This document shows, one piece after another, positions 16,774 through 23,542 of a stretch of 35,497 nt of DNA; position 1 is the first letter of the stretch, and the number at the start of each line of letters is the position of its first letter. The position numbers and the translations under genes were made by a program. Source of the DNA: JAAEQG01 sp023133475. GTDB lineage: Bacteria; Planctomycetota; Phycisphaerae; UBA1845. Location of the stretch: contig DAOVLE010000023.1 of NCBI GenBank assembly GCA_030631415.1, forward strand, positions 1 through 35,497. Reading direction: 5' to 3'. The notes below the pieces were generated by a model. The model saw only the letters and a list, made by a program, of their open reading frames with translations, was not told the DNA's origin and searched no databases.

Positions 16774-17310
16774 ATGAAGAAGATCATCTCAGTGGCGTTG
16801 GTGGGTGTTCTGAGTGTGTGCGCGATCGCGGTGACAGCCAACGCGCTTCACGATCCGCACGGCCGGTGGAAACACGGTGCGGGATGGGGTCACCACGGAA
16901 ATGGAGCCGACGATAACGGCCCCTTGCACCAGCTCCTCGCCGCCAAGGCGGGCCGTGTGATGATGCTGTTCGGCGAACTCAACCTGACGGACGAGCAGAA
17001 GGACCAGATCCACGCCGTGCTCGAGTCGGACCAGCAGGCCATCGTCGCGGTCTTGCGTCCGCTCTTCGACAAGCACAGCACGTTGCACAAAGCCGTGGCG
17101 GCCGACAAAATCGACGAACAGGCCATCCGCACGGCGGCGACAGAGTTCGGGGCGGCGCTCGGCGACGTAGCCGTCTTGGCTGCGAACATCAAGGAGCGGA
17201 TTCGTCCAATCCTGACGGAGGATCAGATCAAGGTTTTGCAGGACTTCCACGCGGATCACGATCGCATGATCGACGCGCACCTGAACCGGGCCGGCGGCAA
17301 ACAGGACTAG
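16774..17310 (+). CDS. Spy/CpxP-like periplasmic protein (LTxxQ motif)
   Basis: The 178-residue product has a signal peptide (MKKIISVALVGVLSVCAIAV, cut near ANA). It then has a His/Gly-rich segment (HDPHGRWKHG and GWGHHGNG), possibly metal-binding. Two LTxxQ-type motifs follow (LTDEQKDQI near residue 70 and LTEDQIKVL near 150) in a helical domain, as in Spy, CpxP and metal-sensing proteins of that superfamily. AAGGAG lies 7 bases before the ATG. It precedes a sigma factor, membrane protein and second Spy-like sensor operon, separated by a strong hairpin. It may be a chaperone or metal-buffering member of the same response. The His-rich stretch and context favour metals or envelope stress; this is inference. 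Confidence 0.75.
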   Translation: MKKIISVALVGVLSVCAIAVTANALHDPHGRWKHGAGWGHHGNGADDNGPLHQLLAAKAGRVMMLFGELNLTDEQKDQIHAVLESDQQAIVAVLRPLFDKHSTLHKAVAADKIDEQAIRTAATEFGAALGDVAVLAANIKERIRPILTEDQIKVLQDFHADHDRMIDAHLNRAGGKQD

Positions 17311-17350
17311 CCGGTCGCCTGAGCAAGTATCCACCCTGATTCTGGACGAT

Positions 17351-17389
17351 ACCGCGTCGGTCAGCGGGATTCCCGCTGGCCGGCGCGGT
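17351..17389. terminator. 18-bp-stem hairpin between Spy-like gene and sigma operon
   Basis: Bases 17351-17368 pair with 17372-17389 across a 3-base loop, with two G-U pairs (core cagcggg-att-cccgctg). It lies 41 bases after the stop of the Spy-like gene. No T tract follows, so it may be a pause or mRNA-stabilising structure rather than a classic terminator. Confidence 0.5.
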
Positions 17390-17415
17390 TGCCGGCACCG
17401 GGATTGGCCTATAAT
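17389..17415 (+). promoter_or_regulatory. Candidate promoter of the CnrHYX-like operon
   Basis: TATAAT (17410-17415) is a perfect -10 hexamer. TTGCCG (17389-17394) stands 15 bases upstream as a weak -35 and overlaps the end of the hairpin. The start of transcription would fall near 17422, just before the sigma gene. Confidence 0.4.
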
Positions 17416-17439
17416 GGGACTGTGGAGCAAACGGTGCCG

Positions 17440-17979
17440 ATGGATTTGCGGCTTGCGGCGGACGGCGACGGCGACGCGTTTGCGCGGATCATTCGCCGAT
17501 ATCAGGATCAGGTAGCGTCCTGGATGTGGCGGTTCACGCAGGACCGGCAGCAGCTTGAGGAGTTGGTTCAGGATGTCTTCGTCCAAGCCTATTTCAGCCT
17601 GCCGCGGTATCGTGAGTCGAATGTGTTTGAGGGCTGGCTTCACCGCATCGCCACGCGCGTGGGCTACCAGTACTGGAAGAGAAAGCGGCGGGAAGCCGAC
17701 CGACGCCAGACTGACTTGCAGGAGTGGGACGGTGCAGCCAGTGACGATTCGCAATTGGAGCAAAGCCGCGTCCGCAACGTGCAGGACGCGCTCGGACGGT
17801 TGCCACCCCGGGATCGACTTGTTCTCATGTTGCGTTACCTGGAGGAGCGATCCGTGGCAGAGACAGCCACTTTGACAGGGTGGAGTCAGGCCATGGTCAA
17901 GATCCAGTCGTTTCGAGCACGCACGAAGCTTCGCCGGCTTCTGGAGGAAGCCTGGCCTGATCGGGAGCAGGTATCATGA
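17440..17979 (+). CDS. ECF sigma factor, CnrH-like position
   Basis: The 179-residue product is a compact ECF sigma factor. Region 2 spans about 8-80 (DGDGDAFARIIRRYQDQVAS and LEELVQDVFVQAYFSLPRY). Region 4 spans about 115-170 (LGRLPPRDRLVLMLRYLEER, SVAETATLTGWSQAMVKIQS). The ATG at 17440 gives the usual ECF N-terminus. A GTG at 17422 is an alternative that would be almost leaderless given the TATAAT just upstream. Its TGA overlaps the ATG of the next gene (ATGA). Sigma, small membrane protein and periplasmic sensor follow in that order with overlaps, as in cnrHYX-type metal-response modules arranged differently. It likely drives the nearby Spy-like gene or an efflux operon elsewhere. Confidence 0.85.
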   Translation: MDLRLAADGDGDAFARIIRRYQDQVASWMWRFTQDRQQLEELVQDVFVQAYFSLPRYRESNVFEGWLHRIATRVGYQYWKRKRREADRRQTDLQEWDGAASDDSQLEQSRVRNVQDALGRLPPRDRLVLMLRYLEERSVAETATLTGWSQAMVKIQSFRARTKLRRLLEEAWPDREQVS

Positions 17980-18230
17980 AGGAAATCGATGCTTTACGGC
18001 GACTGCCGGATGCGGGGGGGGCGGTTCCAGCCGTTGACGTCGTGGATGCCACTCTGTCGGCAATACGCGTGCAGGCTCGAGGCGGCGGCGTGGATCCCGT
18101 CCTCGCCTTTTGCTCGGCTGCTTCCTGCGCCGTAGCCGCCGTCGCCGTGCCGCTGGGCGTGTCCGCATGGTGGGCATACACGGACCCGCTCGCCAGTTTT
18201 CTCAGGCCTTTCATGATGGTGATGCAATGA
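17976..18230 (+). CDS. Small membrane protein, probable anti-sigma factor
   Basis: The 84-residue product has a cytoplasmic N-terminal part of about 40 residues and one transmembrane segment (about 43-68, FCSAASCAVAAVAVPLGVSA). A short hydrophobic tail follows (about 73-84). It overlaps the sigma gene by 4 bases and the following sensor gene by 4 bases. By position and shape it could be the anti-sigma factor that holds the sigma at the membrane, as CnrY does. There is no sequence motif to prove this. Confidence 0.65.
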   Translation: MKEIDALRRLPDAGGAVPAVDVVDATLSAIRVQARGGGVDPVLAFCSAASCAVAAVAVPLGVSAWWAYTDPLASFLRPFMMVMQ

Positions 18231-18703
18231 GCACTGTACCAAACGGGCAAACGGGCGGTTCTGTTGATTCCTCACCCCCCAGGCTGCCAGGAGTGAAACG
18301 TCGAAGACGCCGATTGCTTCACGGCCTGTTTGCACTGGTGATCTTCGTTGCAGGGGCGATCACGGGCAGCGCGGTCACCGTAGTGTTTCTGAAACACCTT
18401 GTGCAACACATCCATACGCACCCGGATGAGGTGGCCGAACATGTTGCGGGTCGGCTGCGAAGCCGGTTGGATCTGACGGACGCCCAGTTCGAGCAGGTTC
18501 GGTCTATTCTTCTGCGGCGACATCGTGAACTCGAGCGGATCCGGCGAGAGGTCTTTCCACAGGTCCGCTCCGTGCTCGACGCCGCCCACGACGAAATCGC
18601 TGCCGTTTTGGACGAGCAGCAGCGCGAGCAGTGGAAAGACCACTACGACCACGTAATCCGCACTTGGTTTCCTCCGCCGCCGGCAGACGCAGGCGCCGAC
18701 TGA
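18227..18703 (+). CDS. Membrane-anchored Spy/CnrX-like periplasmic sensor
   Basis: The 158-residue product has a basic cytoplasmic N-terminus (VKRRRRRLLHG), one transmembrane helix (about 31-55) and a helical periplasmic domain. That domain carries LTDAQFEQVRSILLRRHREL, the single LTxxQ-type signature of the Spy/CnrX superfamily, and ends in a Pro-rich tail. Histidines near the membrane (HLVQHIHTH) could bind metal. The ATG at 18227 overlaps the preceding stop (ATGA), so it is translationally coupled and preferred over in-frame upstream codons. It most likely senses a periplasmic signal and controls the sigma factor through the small membrane protein. Confidence 0.8.
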   Translation: MSTVPNGQTGGSVDSSPPRLPGVKRRRRRLLHGLFALVIFVAGAITGSAVTVVFLKHLVQHIHTHPDEVAEHVAGRLRSRLDLTDAQFEQVRSILLRRHRELERIRREVFPQVRSVLDAAHDEIAAVLDEQQREQWKDHYDHVIRTWFPPPPADAGAD

Positions 18704-18743
18704 CCCCAGATCGTGTGCCTCTGTCCGTGGCCGGAGGAGTGAC

Positions 18744-18884
18744 ATGAATACGCCATGGTGTCGCTATTCGATTTCGGCTGCAGTTCCCGACGGACTGATG
18801 CTCTTGGGTGGCGCGGTAGAACTTTTCGGCGGGCACAACAACGGGCGGGTGGCCCCACCAGGTCCCCACCGCCGCGGCGCTTGA
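18744..18884 (+). pseudogene. Truncated ORF after the sensor operon, 3' end replaced by sigma-gene copy
   Basis: A strong Shine-Dalgarno (GGAGGAGTGA, 18733-18742) precedes an ATG. The first 33 or so codons (MNTPWCRYSISAAVPDGLML and on) look like a genuine gene start. The frame then runs into the 68-bp copy of the neighbouring sigma gene and stops at 18882-18884. It was probably the fourth gene of the sigma/sensor operon before a rearrangement removed its body. The family is unknown. Confidence 0.45.
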
Positions 18885-18918
18885 GGAAATCGGACACCTT
18901 GCGCGAAACAATGCCCGA
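18851..18918. repeat. Derived copy of the 68-bp sigma-gene segment
   Basis: It is identical to 16148-16215 and in the same orientation. Eight more bases (acgggcgg) match just outside the left edge after a short insertion. It lies between a truncated ORF and a transposase fragment, with no sigma-factor frame around it. Confidence 0.9.
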
Positions 18919-19150
18919 TTGGAGCACAGAAGTGATCATCGATGCCTATCACAGCCAATCCGAGATCGAGGACACTTTTCGCACCATGAACGATTGGGAT
19001 TACTTGCGGTGGATGCCGATGTTTCATTGGACGGACCAAAAGATTCGCGTGCATGCCTTGTTTGAGAAGCTGTCTCAGATATATGAGATGGTTCTTGTGT
19101 ACCCATCGTCGCATCCACCGGCTCCGCCCCGGCTGGCCACCCTGGGGTAA
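18919..19150 (+). pseudogene. IS1634-type (DDE) transposase fragment
   Basis: The frame reads WSTEVIIDAYHSQSEIEDTF, then WMPMFHWTDQKIRVHALF, the conserved region after the catalytic Glu of IS1634-family transposases. It then jumps to KLSQIYEMVLVYPSSHP, which belongs some 60-90 residues further on. The 5' two thirds and the segment in between are missing. No terminal inverted repeat was seen. It is a non-functional relic. Confidence 0.7.
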
Positions 19151-19240
19151 GTGAGGCGAAGCGGTGGTTACGGTCACTCACCCCGAAAGAGGTCGATGTT
19201 CTCGTCCGTAGGTTCTCGTGGAGGGAAAGGAAGCCCAATC

Positions 19241-19324
19241 AAGATGATCGAAGGCGACTGCAAACTTGATTTTTCCCATCCGTACTTCTGGACGGGCTTC
19301 ATCCTGATCGGCGATCCAGGTTAA
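19241..19324 (+). pseudogene. Possible C-terminal scrap of a CHAT-domain protein
   Basis: The last ~25 codons before TAA (19322-19324) read DFSHPYFWTGFILIGDPG. This resembles the conserved C-terminus (HPYYWA-FxLIG) of CHAT caspase-like protease domains. No upstream CHAT sequence is in frame. It is therefore a leftover of a deleted gene, next to other debris. Confidence 0.45.
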
Positions 19325-19344
19325 CGACACCCACAAGCAGAGTA

Positions 19345-19963
19345 GTGATCGGTTAAAATAACGATTCATGGTTTACGGCTGATTTACCGATAGAGGGAAA
19401 TGGCAACCATTCTTCCTTATATCCGGCAGGGAGGCCAACCATGAACAAGAAGTATACCGTCGAGTTGACAAGTGAAGAGCGTTCCAAACTCCAGGCAATG
19501 GTGAGAAAAGGCAAAGCGGCGGCGTACAGAATCAAACACGCTCATGTTCTGCTCACTGCCGACCAGGGGCCCGATGGGCCGGGCGGGAAAGACACCGACA
19601 TTGCCATGACCTTCCACTGTCACGTCACCACCGTGGAAAACATCCGTCGCCGCTTTGTCGAGCATGGCTTGGATGCTGCTGTCGAACGGGCCAGGCACAA
19701 AGCCTACAAGCCGCGAAAACTCGACGGACGGGCGGAAGCGAAATTGGTGGCCATTGCATGCAGTGAGGCGCCGGCGGGGCGAAGCAAATGGACGTTGCGT
19801 CTGTTGGCTGCCAAAATGGTCGAGTTGAAAATCGTCGATTCGATATCCTACGGCACGGTTCGTAACGTTCTAAAAAAAACGTCATCAAGCCCTGTCAAAG
19901 TGAATGTTGGTGCATTCCCCCGAAGCAAAACATCTACCCGGAAATACTAGCTTAACTGACCAC
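19345..19963 (+). mobile_element. Internally deleted IS630-family element, 619 bp, TA-flanked
   Basis: The left end gtgatcggttaa (19345-19356) and the right end ttaactgaccac (19952-19963) are imperfect inverted repeats. Each is flanked by TA (19343-19344 and 19964-19965), as expected for IS630/Tc1/mariner insertion. The transposase gene inside has its N-terminal DNA-binding half joined to its last few codons, so about half of a usual element is missing. It could only move with help from another transposase. Confidence 0.75.
19441..19955 (+). pseudogene. IS630-family transposase with internal deletion and A8 frameshift site
   Basis: Codons from ATG 19441 (GGGAGG upstream) give an IS630 N-terminus with helix-turn-helix segments (about 10-115) up to YGTVRNVLKK. 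At a run of eight A (19872-19879) the family sequence continues in the -1 frame (NVIKPCQSECWCIPPKQN). This then joins IYPEILA and a stop at 19953-19955, the usual last residues of these transposases. The catalytic DDE domain is deleted. In the 0 frame translation ends at 19950 with an unrelated tail. The A run might be a programmed -1 slip site, known for some IS families, or a simple indel. Confidence 0.75.
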
Positions 19964-19965
19964 TA

Positions 19966-20176
19966 GGACAACTCTTGATCCTGACTTCCCTTGACATCCC
20001 GCCACATGGGGAGGAAAGGGGGGAGGAAAGGGGGTCAGGCTTACTTATTGGCGCGTTATTAGGGTCGTGGTAGCGTGTTGACATCAGCCTCTGTAGGTCG
20101 GGTCCGCAGACCCGACATCCCCCAGCAGTGCCGTTGGGAATCCCGAACGTCGGGTCTGCGGACCCGACCTACAAGT
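19966..20176. other. Intergenic with paired palindromes
   Basis: No gene. It contains the ggggaggaaagggggga-type purine tract near 20009-20034 and the inverted palindrome pair described at 20093-20172. Confidence 0.5.
20093..20172. repeat. Inverted pair of 24-bp REP-like palindromes
   Basis: Bases 20093-20116 and 20149-20172 are perfect 24-bp inverted arms separated by 32 bases. Each arm is itself palindromic (cgggtctgcggacccg core). The family also occurs at 4051 and 16618. It sits just beyond the 3' end of the minus-strand gene that ends at 20177. Confidence 0.8.
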
Positions 20177-20821
20177 TCATTCCGGTTGCCCAATAGCTTC
20201 AAACCGGACTGCACAATCGAATCGCGCTCGCAAATCAGCACTGATCCGCTCGAGTTCGCGTAGCAGCGTTTGCTTGTTAGCCTCCGACGGCACGACGGGA
20301 TCCGAAATGGTTTCAAGCAGTTCGTCCGCCGACGGTGTCGGCCCCAACGAAGCGATGACCATCACGACTATTGCTTTGACTGCCCCCCTGGGATCATCAG
20401 GCTTTGGTTCACGATTCGACCGGATGGAGGCGGTATTGTCGATTCGTCTGACATAGGCAGTCTGCTCGTCATCAAGCAGCATGATCCACGGCTCGTGACG
20501 CTGATCGATGAGCACCACACGAATGTAGGCAGCCCGATTGAGCGAGAGATCGATCAGAAACCACCCGGCGTCAGGCCCCCGGACCGTCGGGGGCGGACGG
20601 ACCGCGAGTTCATTGATAAGCAAAGTCGGCGGCAGGAGGAGAACCCAGACAAGAACGGCTGCAACGGCTGTTATCGGAACGCCGACAATCCACCAGCGAA
20701 CCACCCGTTTCGTGTCGACTGACGCGGACTCCCGAGTATCAACACCACCGGTGAGGGCAGCTTCAAGCTCGTCGACTTCCGTCGCCGCCCTAATCAACTT
20801 GGAAATCCTTTTCTCTTCCAT
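20177..20821 (-). CDS. Single-pass membrane protein, possible regulator of adjacent sigma factor
   Basis: The 214-residue product has a charged cytoplasmic N-terminus (about 1-40), one transmembrane helix (about 43-66: WWIVGVPITAVAAVLVWVLL) and an extracytoplasmic domain of about 145 residues. That domain has a beta-rich part (about 85-125) and a helical C-terminus. It follows a sigma-factor gene on the same strand by 75 bases. The topology and position fit an anti-sigma factor or signal receptor, but no anti-sigma motif is visible. Confidence 0.65.
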   Translation of the reverse strand: MEEKRISKLIRAATEVDELEAALTGGVDTRESASVDTKRVVRWWIVGVPITAVAAVLVWVLLLPPTLLINELAVRPPPTVRGPDAGWFLIDLSLNRAAYIRVVLIDQRHEPWIMLLDDEQTAYVRRIDNTASIRSNREPKPDDPRGAVKAIVVMVIASLGPTPSADELLETISDPVVPSEANKQTLLRELERISADLRARFDCAVRFEAIGQPE

Positions 20822-20896
20822 ACAACACTTCCGGCTGACACTGCCTATAACTCTACTATGTATTCGCGTGAGAAGCCGTTCCGTTCGAGTAAAACC

Positions 20897-21520
20897 TCAG
20901 CGATACCCCTTTTTCGCCATGCCCTTTCGAAGTTTCTCGATTCCGCACCGATTCCGATCGTGAACGGTGCTGAGTGCACAGCGTTGCTTTTTGGCTAACT
21001 CTCTGAATGTTTCGCCGTTCGCCCGTCCGATAATGACGAAACGTTCCTCCGGTGTCAGATTAAGGGGCGTGTCTTCGGCTCTCAAACAGTCTTGCATGGC
21101 TTCAATTTCCTCCAAAGGCGGCAGGAAACCGTCAGTTGACATCAGAGACTCCTTGATCTGTGCCAGTCCCTCTTTGCTCAACGCGGAAAACGGCACTTCG
21201 CGGTTGGGTCTCGGGTAAACGTATCGGCGCCACACGTTGTGGGCCACACCATAGGCGAACGTCACGAACTTCGCCTGGTGGGGCTTGTACTTGCCATCAC
21301 GTAAAGCCTGTAGTGCCTCAGCCAAGGTTTGGCCGGCAAGCTCCTCGGCTGAATCGGCGTCACCGCCAACGCGCTTCAGAAAAAATCCACTGAACGGCCC
21401 CCGCAGCATTTGATAGATGTCGTTGTATGCTCGCTCCTCCATCGACACCGCCTCAAGAGCAAGTTTTTGGAGGTTCAGTTCTTGCGGCTTTTTTGGGTTG
21501 GATAGCTTGACATCGCTCAT
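20897..21520 (-). CDS. RNA polymerase sigma factor, sigma-70 family
   Basis: The 207-residue product (ATG at 21520, MSDVKLSNPKKPQ) has region-2-like sequence at about 40-110 (GPFSGFFLKRVGGDADSAEE then LAGQTLAEALQALRDG and KFVTFAYGVAHNVWRRY). Region 4 is at about 150-205 (LTPEERFVIIGRANGETFRE and a helix-turn-helix LSTVHDRNRCGIEKLRKGM). An in-frame upstream start would add 45 residues that do not look like protein. It is followed by a membrane protein that may regulate it. The target genes are unknown. Confidence 0.75.
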   Translation of the reverse strand: MSDVKLSNPKKPQELNLQKLALEAVSMEERAYNDIYQMLRGPFSGFFLKRVGGDADSAEELAGQTLAEALQALRDGKYKPHQAKFVTFAYGVAHNVWRRYVYPRPNREVPFSALSKEGLAQIKESLMSTDGFLPPLEEIEAMQDCLRAEDTPLNLTPEERFVIIGRANGETFRELAKKQRCALSTVHDRNRCGIEKLRKGMAKKGYR

Positions 21521-21635
21521 GCTTCGGCCAGCCCCGGGTGCATGAAACCAGCAATCCGGCGCAAACTCCGAAACGAGGCGTACGCACGGCAGACAACGAG
21601 AGGATACACAAACGGCACCAGGATACAAGACCGCC

Positions 21636-22721
21636 CTACTTGACTCTGCCGGCATGCTCCAGGACGGCGATGATCAGCACGATGCACAGGCACTGGGCAA
21701 AGGCGATGACCGCCCCGATACGGTCAGCCTGGGGGAGCAGGATGGCTGACAACCCGGTGGCGGCGGTAGCCAGATAAATGGTTCGCACCGCCGCAGGCGG
21801 GCTCATCCCCTTTTGGGCCAGGCGGTGAGAGAAGTGGCGGTGGTCGCCGCGGAAAGGGCTGTCCCCGGCCCGGATGCGGTGCCAGCACACGCTGACCACG
21901 TCGTAGAGAGGAACAGCCAATACCGCCAGCGGCACCAGCACTCCGGTCGGCTGGAGGTCCTGCTCCGGGTTGTAGTAAGTAGTCAGGACGGTGAGGACAG
22001 CCATAAAGTATCCGACCACCATGCTACCGGCATCGCCCATGAAAATGCTGGCAGGCCAGGTGTTGAACACTAAAAAGCCAACCAGTGTCCCCACGAAGAT
22101 GAAGGCCAAGGCGGGGACGAAAACCTGCCCGCTACGCAGGGCTGAGGCTGCGAAGATCGCTCCGGTGATCGCTGCCACTCCGGCACTTAACCCGTCCATA
22201 TTATCGAGGAAGTTGAAGGCATTGGTGATCAGCACGATCCACAGCACGGTGAGCGTGATCGAGGCAGTGGCTCCGAGGGCCTCGCCGGCACGAATGCCGA
22301 AAACCCACACAACCACCACCGCAACCCCAAACTGCACCACCAGCTTCGGCAGAAAGCCCAGGGCTTTGACGTCATCCACCAAACCCAGAATATGGAGCAC
22401 CAGTGCACCGGCGACGATCGCCATCACCTCCGGCAACTTGGCGGCGATACCCTCCTGATGGGTAGTGAAGATTTGCGGCAGCCAATCGAACCCTCCGCTC
22501 CGAGCCGCGAAGTGGGCGAGAAGCGTAACGGCGACCAGCGGCAGGCAGATGCAGGCGGTAATGGCTATCCCGCCGCCCAGGGCGATGGGACGGGCATGCC
22601 CTTTGTGCCCTCCCGGGCGATCCACAAAACCCCGGCCTCGCGCCCAACCGCGCACCACGAAGGTGGCCGCCACTGAGGCCAGAAACGCCGCAACGAAAGC
22701 GATCAGCATGACCACAACCAT
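21636..22721 (-). CDS. Polyprenyl-phosphate glycosyl-1-phosphate transferase (WecA/MraY family)
   Basis: The 361-residue integral membrane enzyme moves a sugar-1-phosphate (typically GlcNAc-1-P) from UDP-sugar to undecaprenyl phosphate, the first step of surface glycan synthesis. Family motifs are all present: GFVDRPGGHKGHARPIALGG (31-50), LVDDVKALG (114-122), the Asp-rich NAFNFLDNMDGL (167-178), FMGDAGS (228-233) and the HRHFSHRL loop (295-301). About 10-11 transmembrane helices are visible. The cytoplasmic HxHxxHRL-type loop marks the WecA/TagO branch rather than MraY. It stands alone here, between a sigma gene and a tRNA. Confidence 0.9.
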   Translation of the reverse strand: MVVVMLIAFVAAFLASVAATFVVRGWARGRGFVDRPGGHKGHARPIALGGGIAITACICLPLVAVTLLAHFAARSGGFDWLPQIFTTHQEGIAAKLPEVMAIVAGALVLHILGLVDDVKALGFLPKLVVQFGVAVVVVWVFGIRAGEALGATASITLTVLWIVLITNAFNFLDNMDGLSAGVAAITGAIFAASALRSGQVFVPALAFIFVGTLVGFLVFNTWPASIFMGDAGSMVVGYFMAVLTVLTTYYNPEQDLQPTGVLVPLAVLAVPLYDVVSVCWHRIRAGDSPFRGDHRHFSHRLAQKGMSPPAAVRTIYLATAATGLSAILLPQADRIGAVIAFAQCLCIVLIIAVLEHAGRVK

Positions 22722-22913
22722 GGTGCTCAGAGTCTAACCAGATACGCCTGATCGTGCGACTGCGTCGCGTGAAAAGGTCTTGAACGCGGCCTGGTTGGTC
22801 GCAACATTCCCAATCGCGATGTGTGATGCTTCAGACGGAATTGGGCAGATAGAACCGAAATGAACACAACGCCAAGATCGGCAGTGTAGGGCGGGTTTCA
22901 CCCGCCGCGAGAC
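22722..22913. other. Short intergenic with one REP-like palindrome
   Basis: The only structure is a copy of the gtagggcgggt-t-acccgcc palindrome at 22886-22906, just beyond the 3' end of the tRNA, where it may help end transcription. Confidence 0.5.
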
Positions 22914-22987
22914 TGCGCCCGGCAGGACTCGAACCTGCGACCCCCGGTTTAGGAAACCGGTGCTCTATCCGACTGAGCTACGAGCGC
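22914..22987 (-). tRNA. tRNA-Arg, anticodon CCT
   Basis: The minus strand folds into a standard 74-base cloverleaf. The acceptor stem is GCGCTCG / CGGGCGC with one G-T pair, the D stem GCTC/GAGC, the anticodon stem CCGGT/ACCGG with loop TTCCTAA, and the T arm GCAGG-TTCGAGT-CCTGC. Anticodon CCT reads the rare Arg codon AGG. The 3' CCA is not encoded. A perfect small hairpin (gcgtaa-tgat-ttacgc) lies upstream near 23011-23026. Confidence 0.97.
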
Positions 22988-23432
22988 TGAATGTCCTTTT
23001 CGTCATGTAGCGTAATGATTTACGCTCCTTCCCGCAAGCTGCCGGACACGGCGATTCTGCGATTTGGGAGAATACTCCACCCGTCGCCGATCCATGCCGA
23101 TAGCTGGCTCGCAGCCTCGCTCAACCAAGATCAGCGACATGGGACGACCTCGCATACGCCTCAAGACCGATAGCTTCGACGGGCGCAAATACACGACGAT
23201 TCCCGTCACAAAGAACGGCAGGACATCCTACCCGAAAATTCACCTGTGGTGAAGATGAAGAAGTGGCGACATGCACGGCAGTCTCGGCGACGCTACGGTC
23301 CAGCCGTCGGAGCGGAGCGTCTCGTCCGACACCAGCCTGCTGTCGTACCGCAGCCCCTCCAGACGATCGTTGTCCGAAGCGAATCGGCACAGCGCGTTCA
23401 ATGCCACCGTCACCCTCGCACACGATCCGCCC
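22988..23432. other. Region between tRNA-Arg and defence operon
   Basis: No recognisable gene of normal length. A 37-codon frame (23139-23252) is listed separately. The remaining frames on both strands have no ribosome binding site or family resemblance. Confidence 0.4.
23139..23252 (+). CDS. Possible 37-residue basic microprotein or gene fragment
   Basis: The frame MGRPRIRLKTDSFDGRKYTT and on is basic and looks protein-like in composition, but it lacks a good Shine-Dalgarno. It ends 290 bases before the defence operon. It may be the start of a lost gene. No family was recognised. Confidence 0.25.
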   Translation: MGRPRIRLKTDSFDGRKYTTIPVTKNGRTSYPKIHLW

Positions 23433-23461
23433 TTGTCGGCACGCTGGTTACGCTGCATAAT
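23433..23461 (+). promoter_or_regulatory. Candidate promoter of the helicase-DinD-methyltransferase operon
   Basis: TTGTCG (23433-23438) and CATAAT (23456-23461) are separated by 17 bases, which gives a start near 23468 and a leader of about 75 bases before the ATG at 23543. This supports that ATG over an in-frame codon at 23246. Confidence 0.45.
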
Positions 23462-23542
23462 CTACGTTTACCGGAGACCCGCCGGTCGCGTTTGCCTCCG
23501 AATCAGGGCCAGTTCTGGCCCGTAGTAGAGGCTGGAGCAGGG

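Noticed and set aside
23246..23542. Upstream extension of the restriction helicase by 99 codons
   Set aside because: The family start MSQVIIKNP lies at 23543 with its own binding site and a candidate promoter just upstream; the extension looks non-coding.
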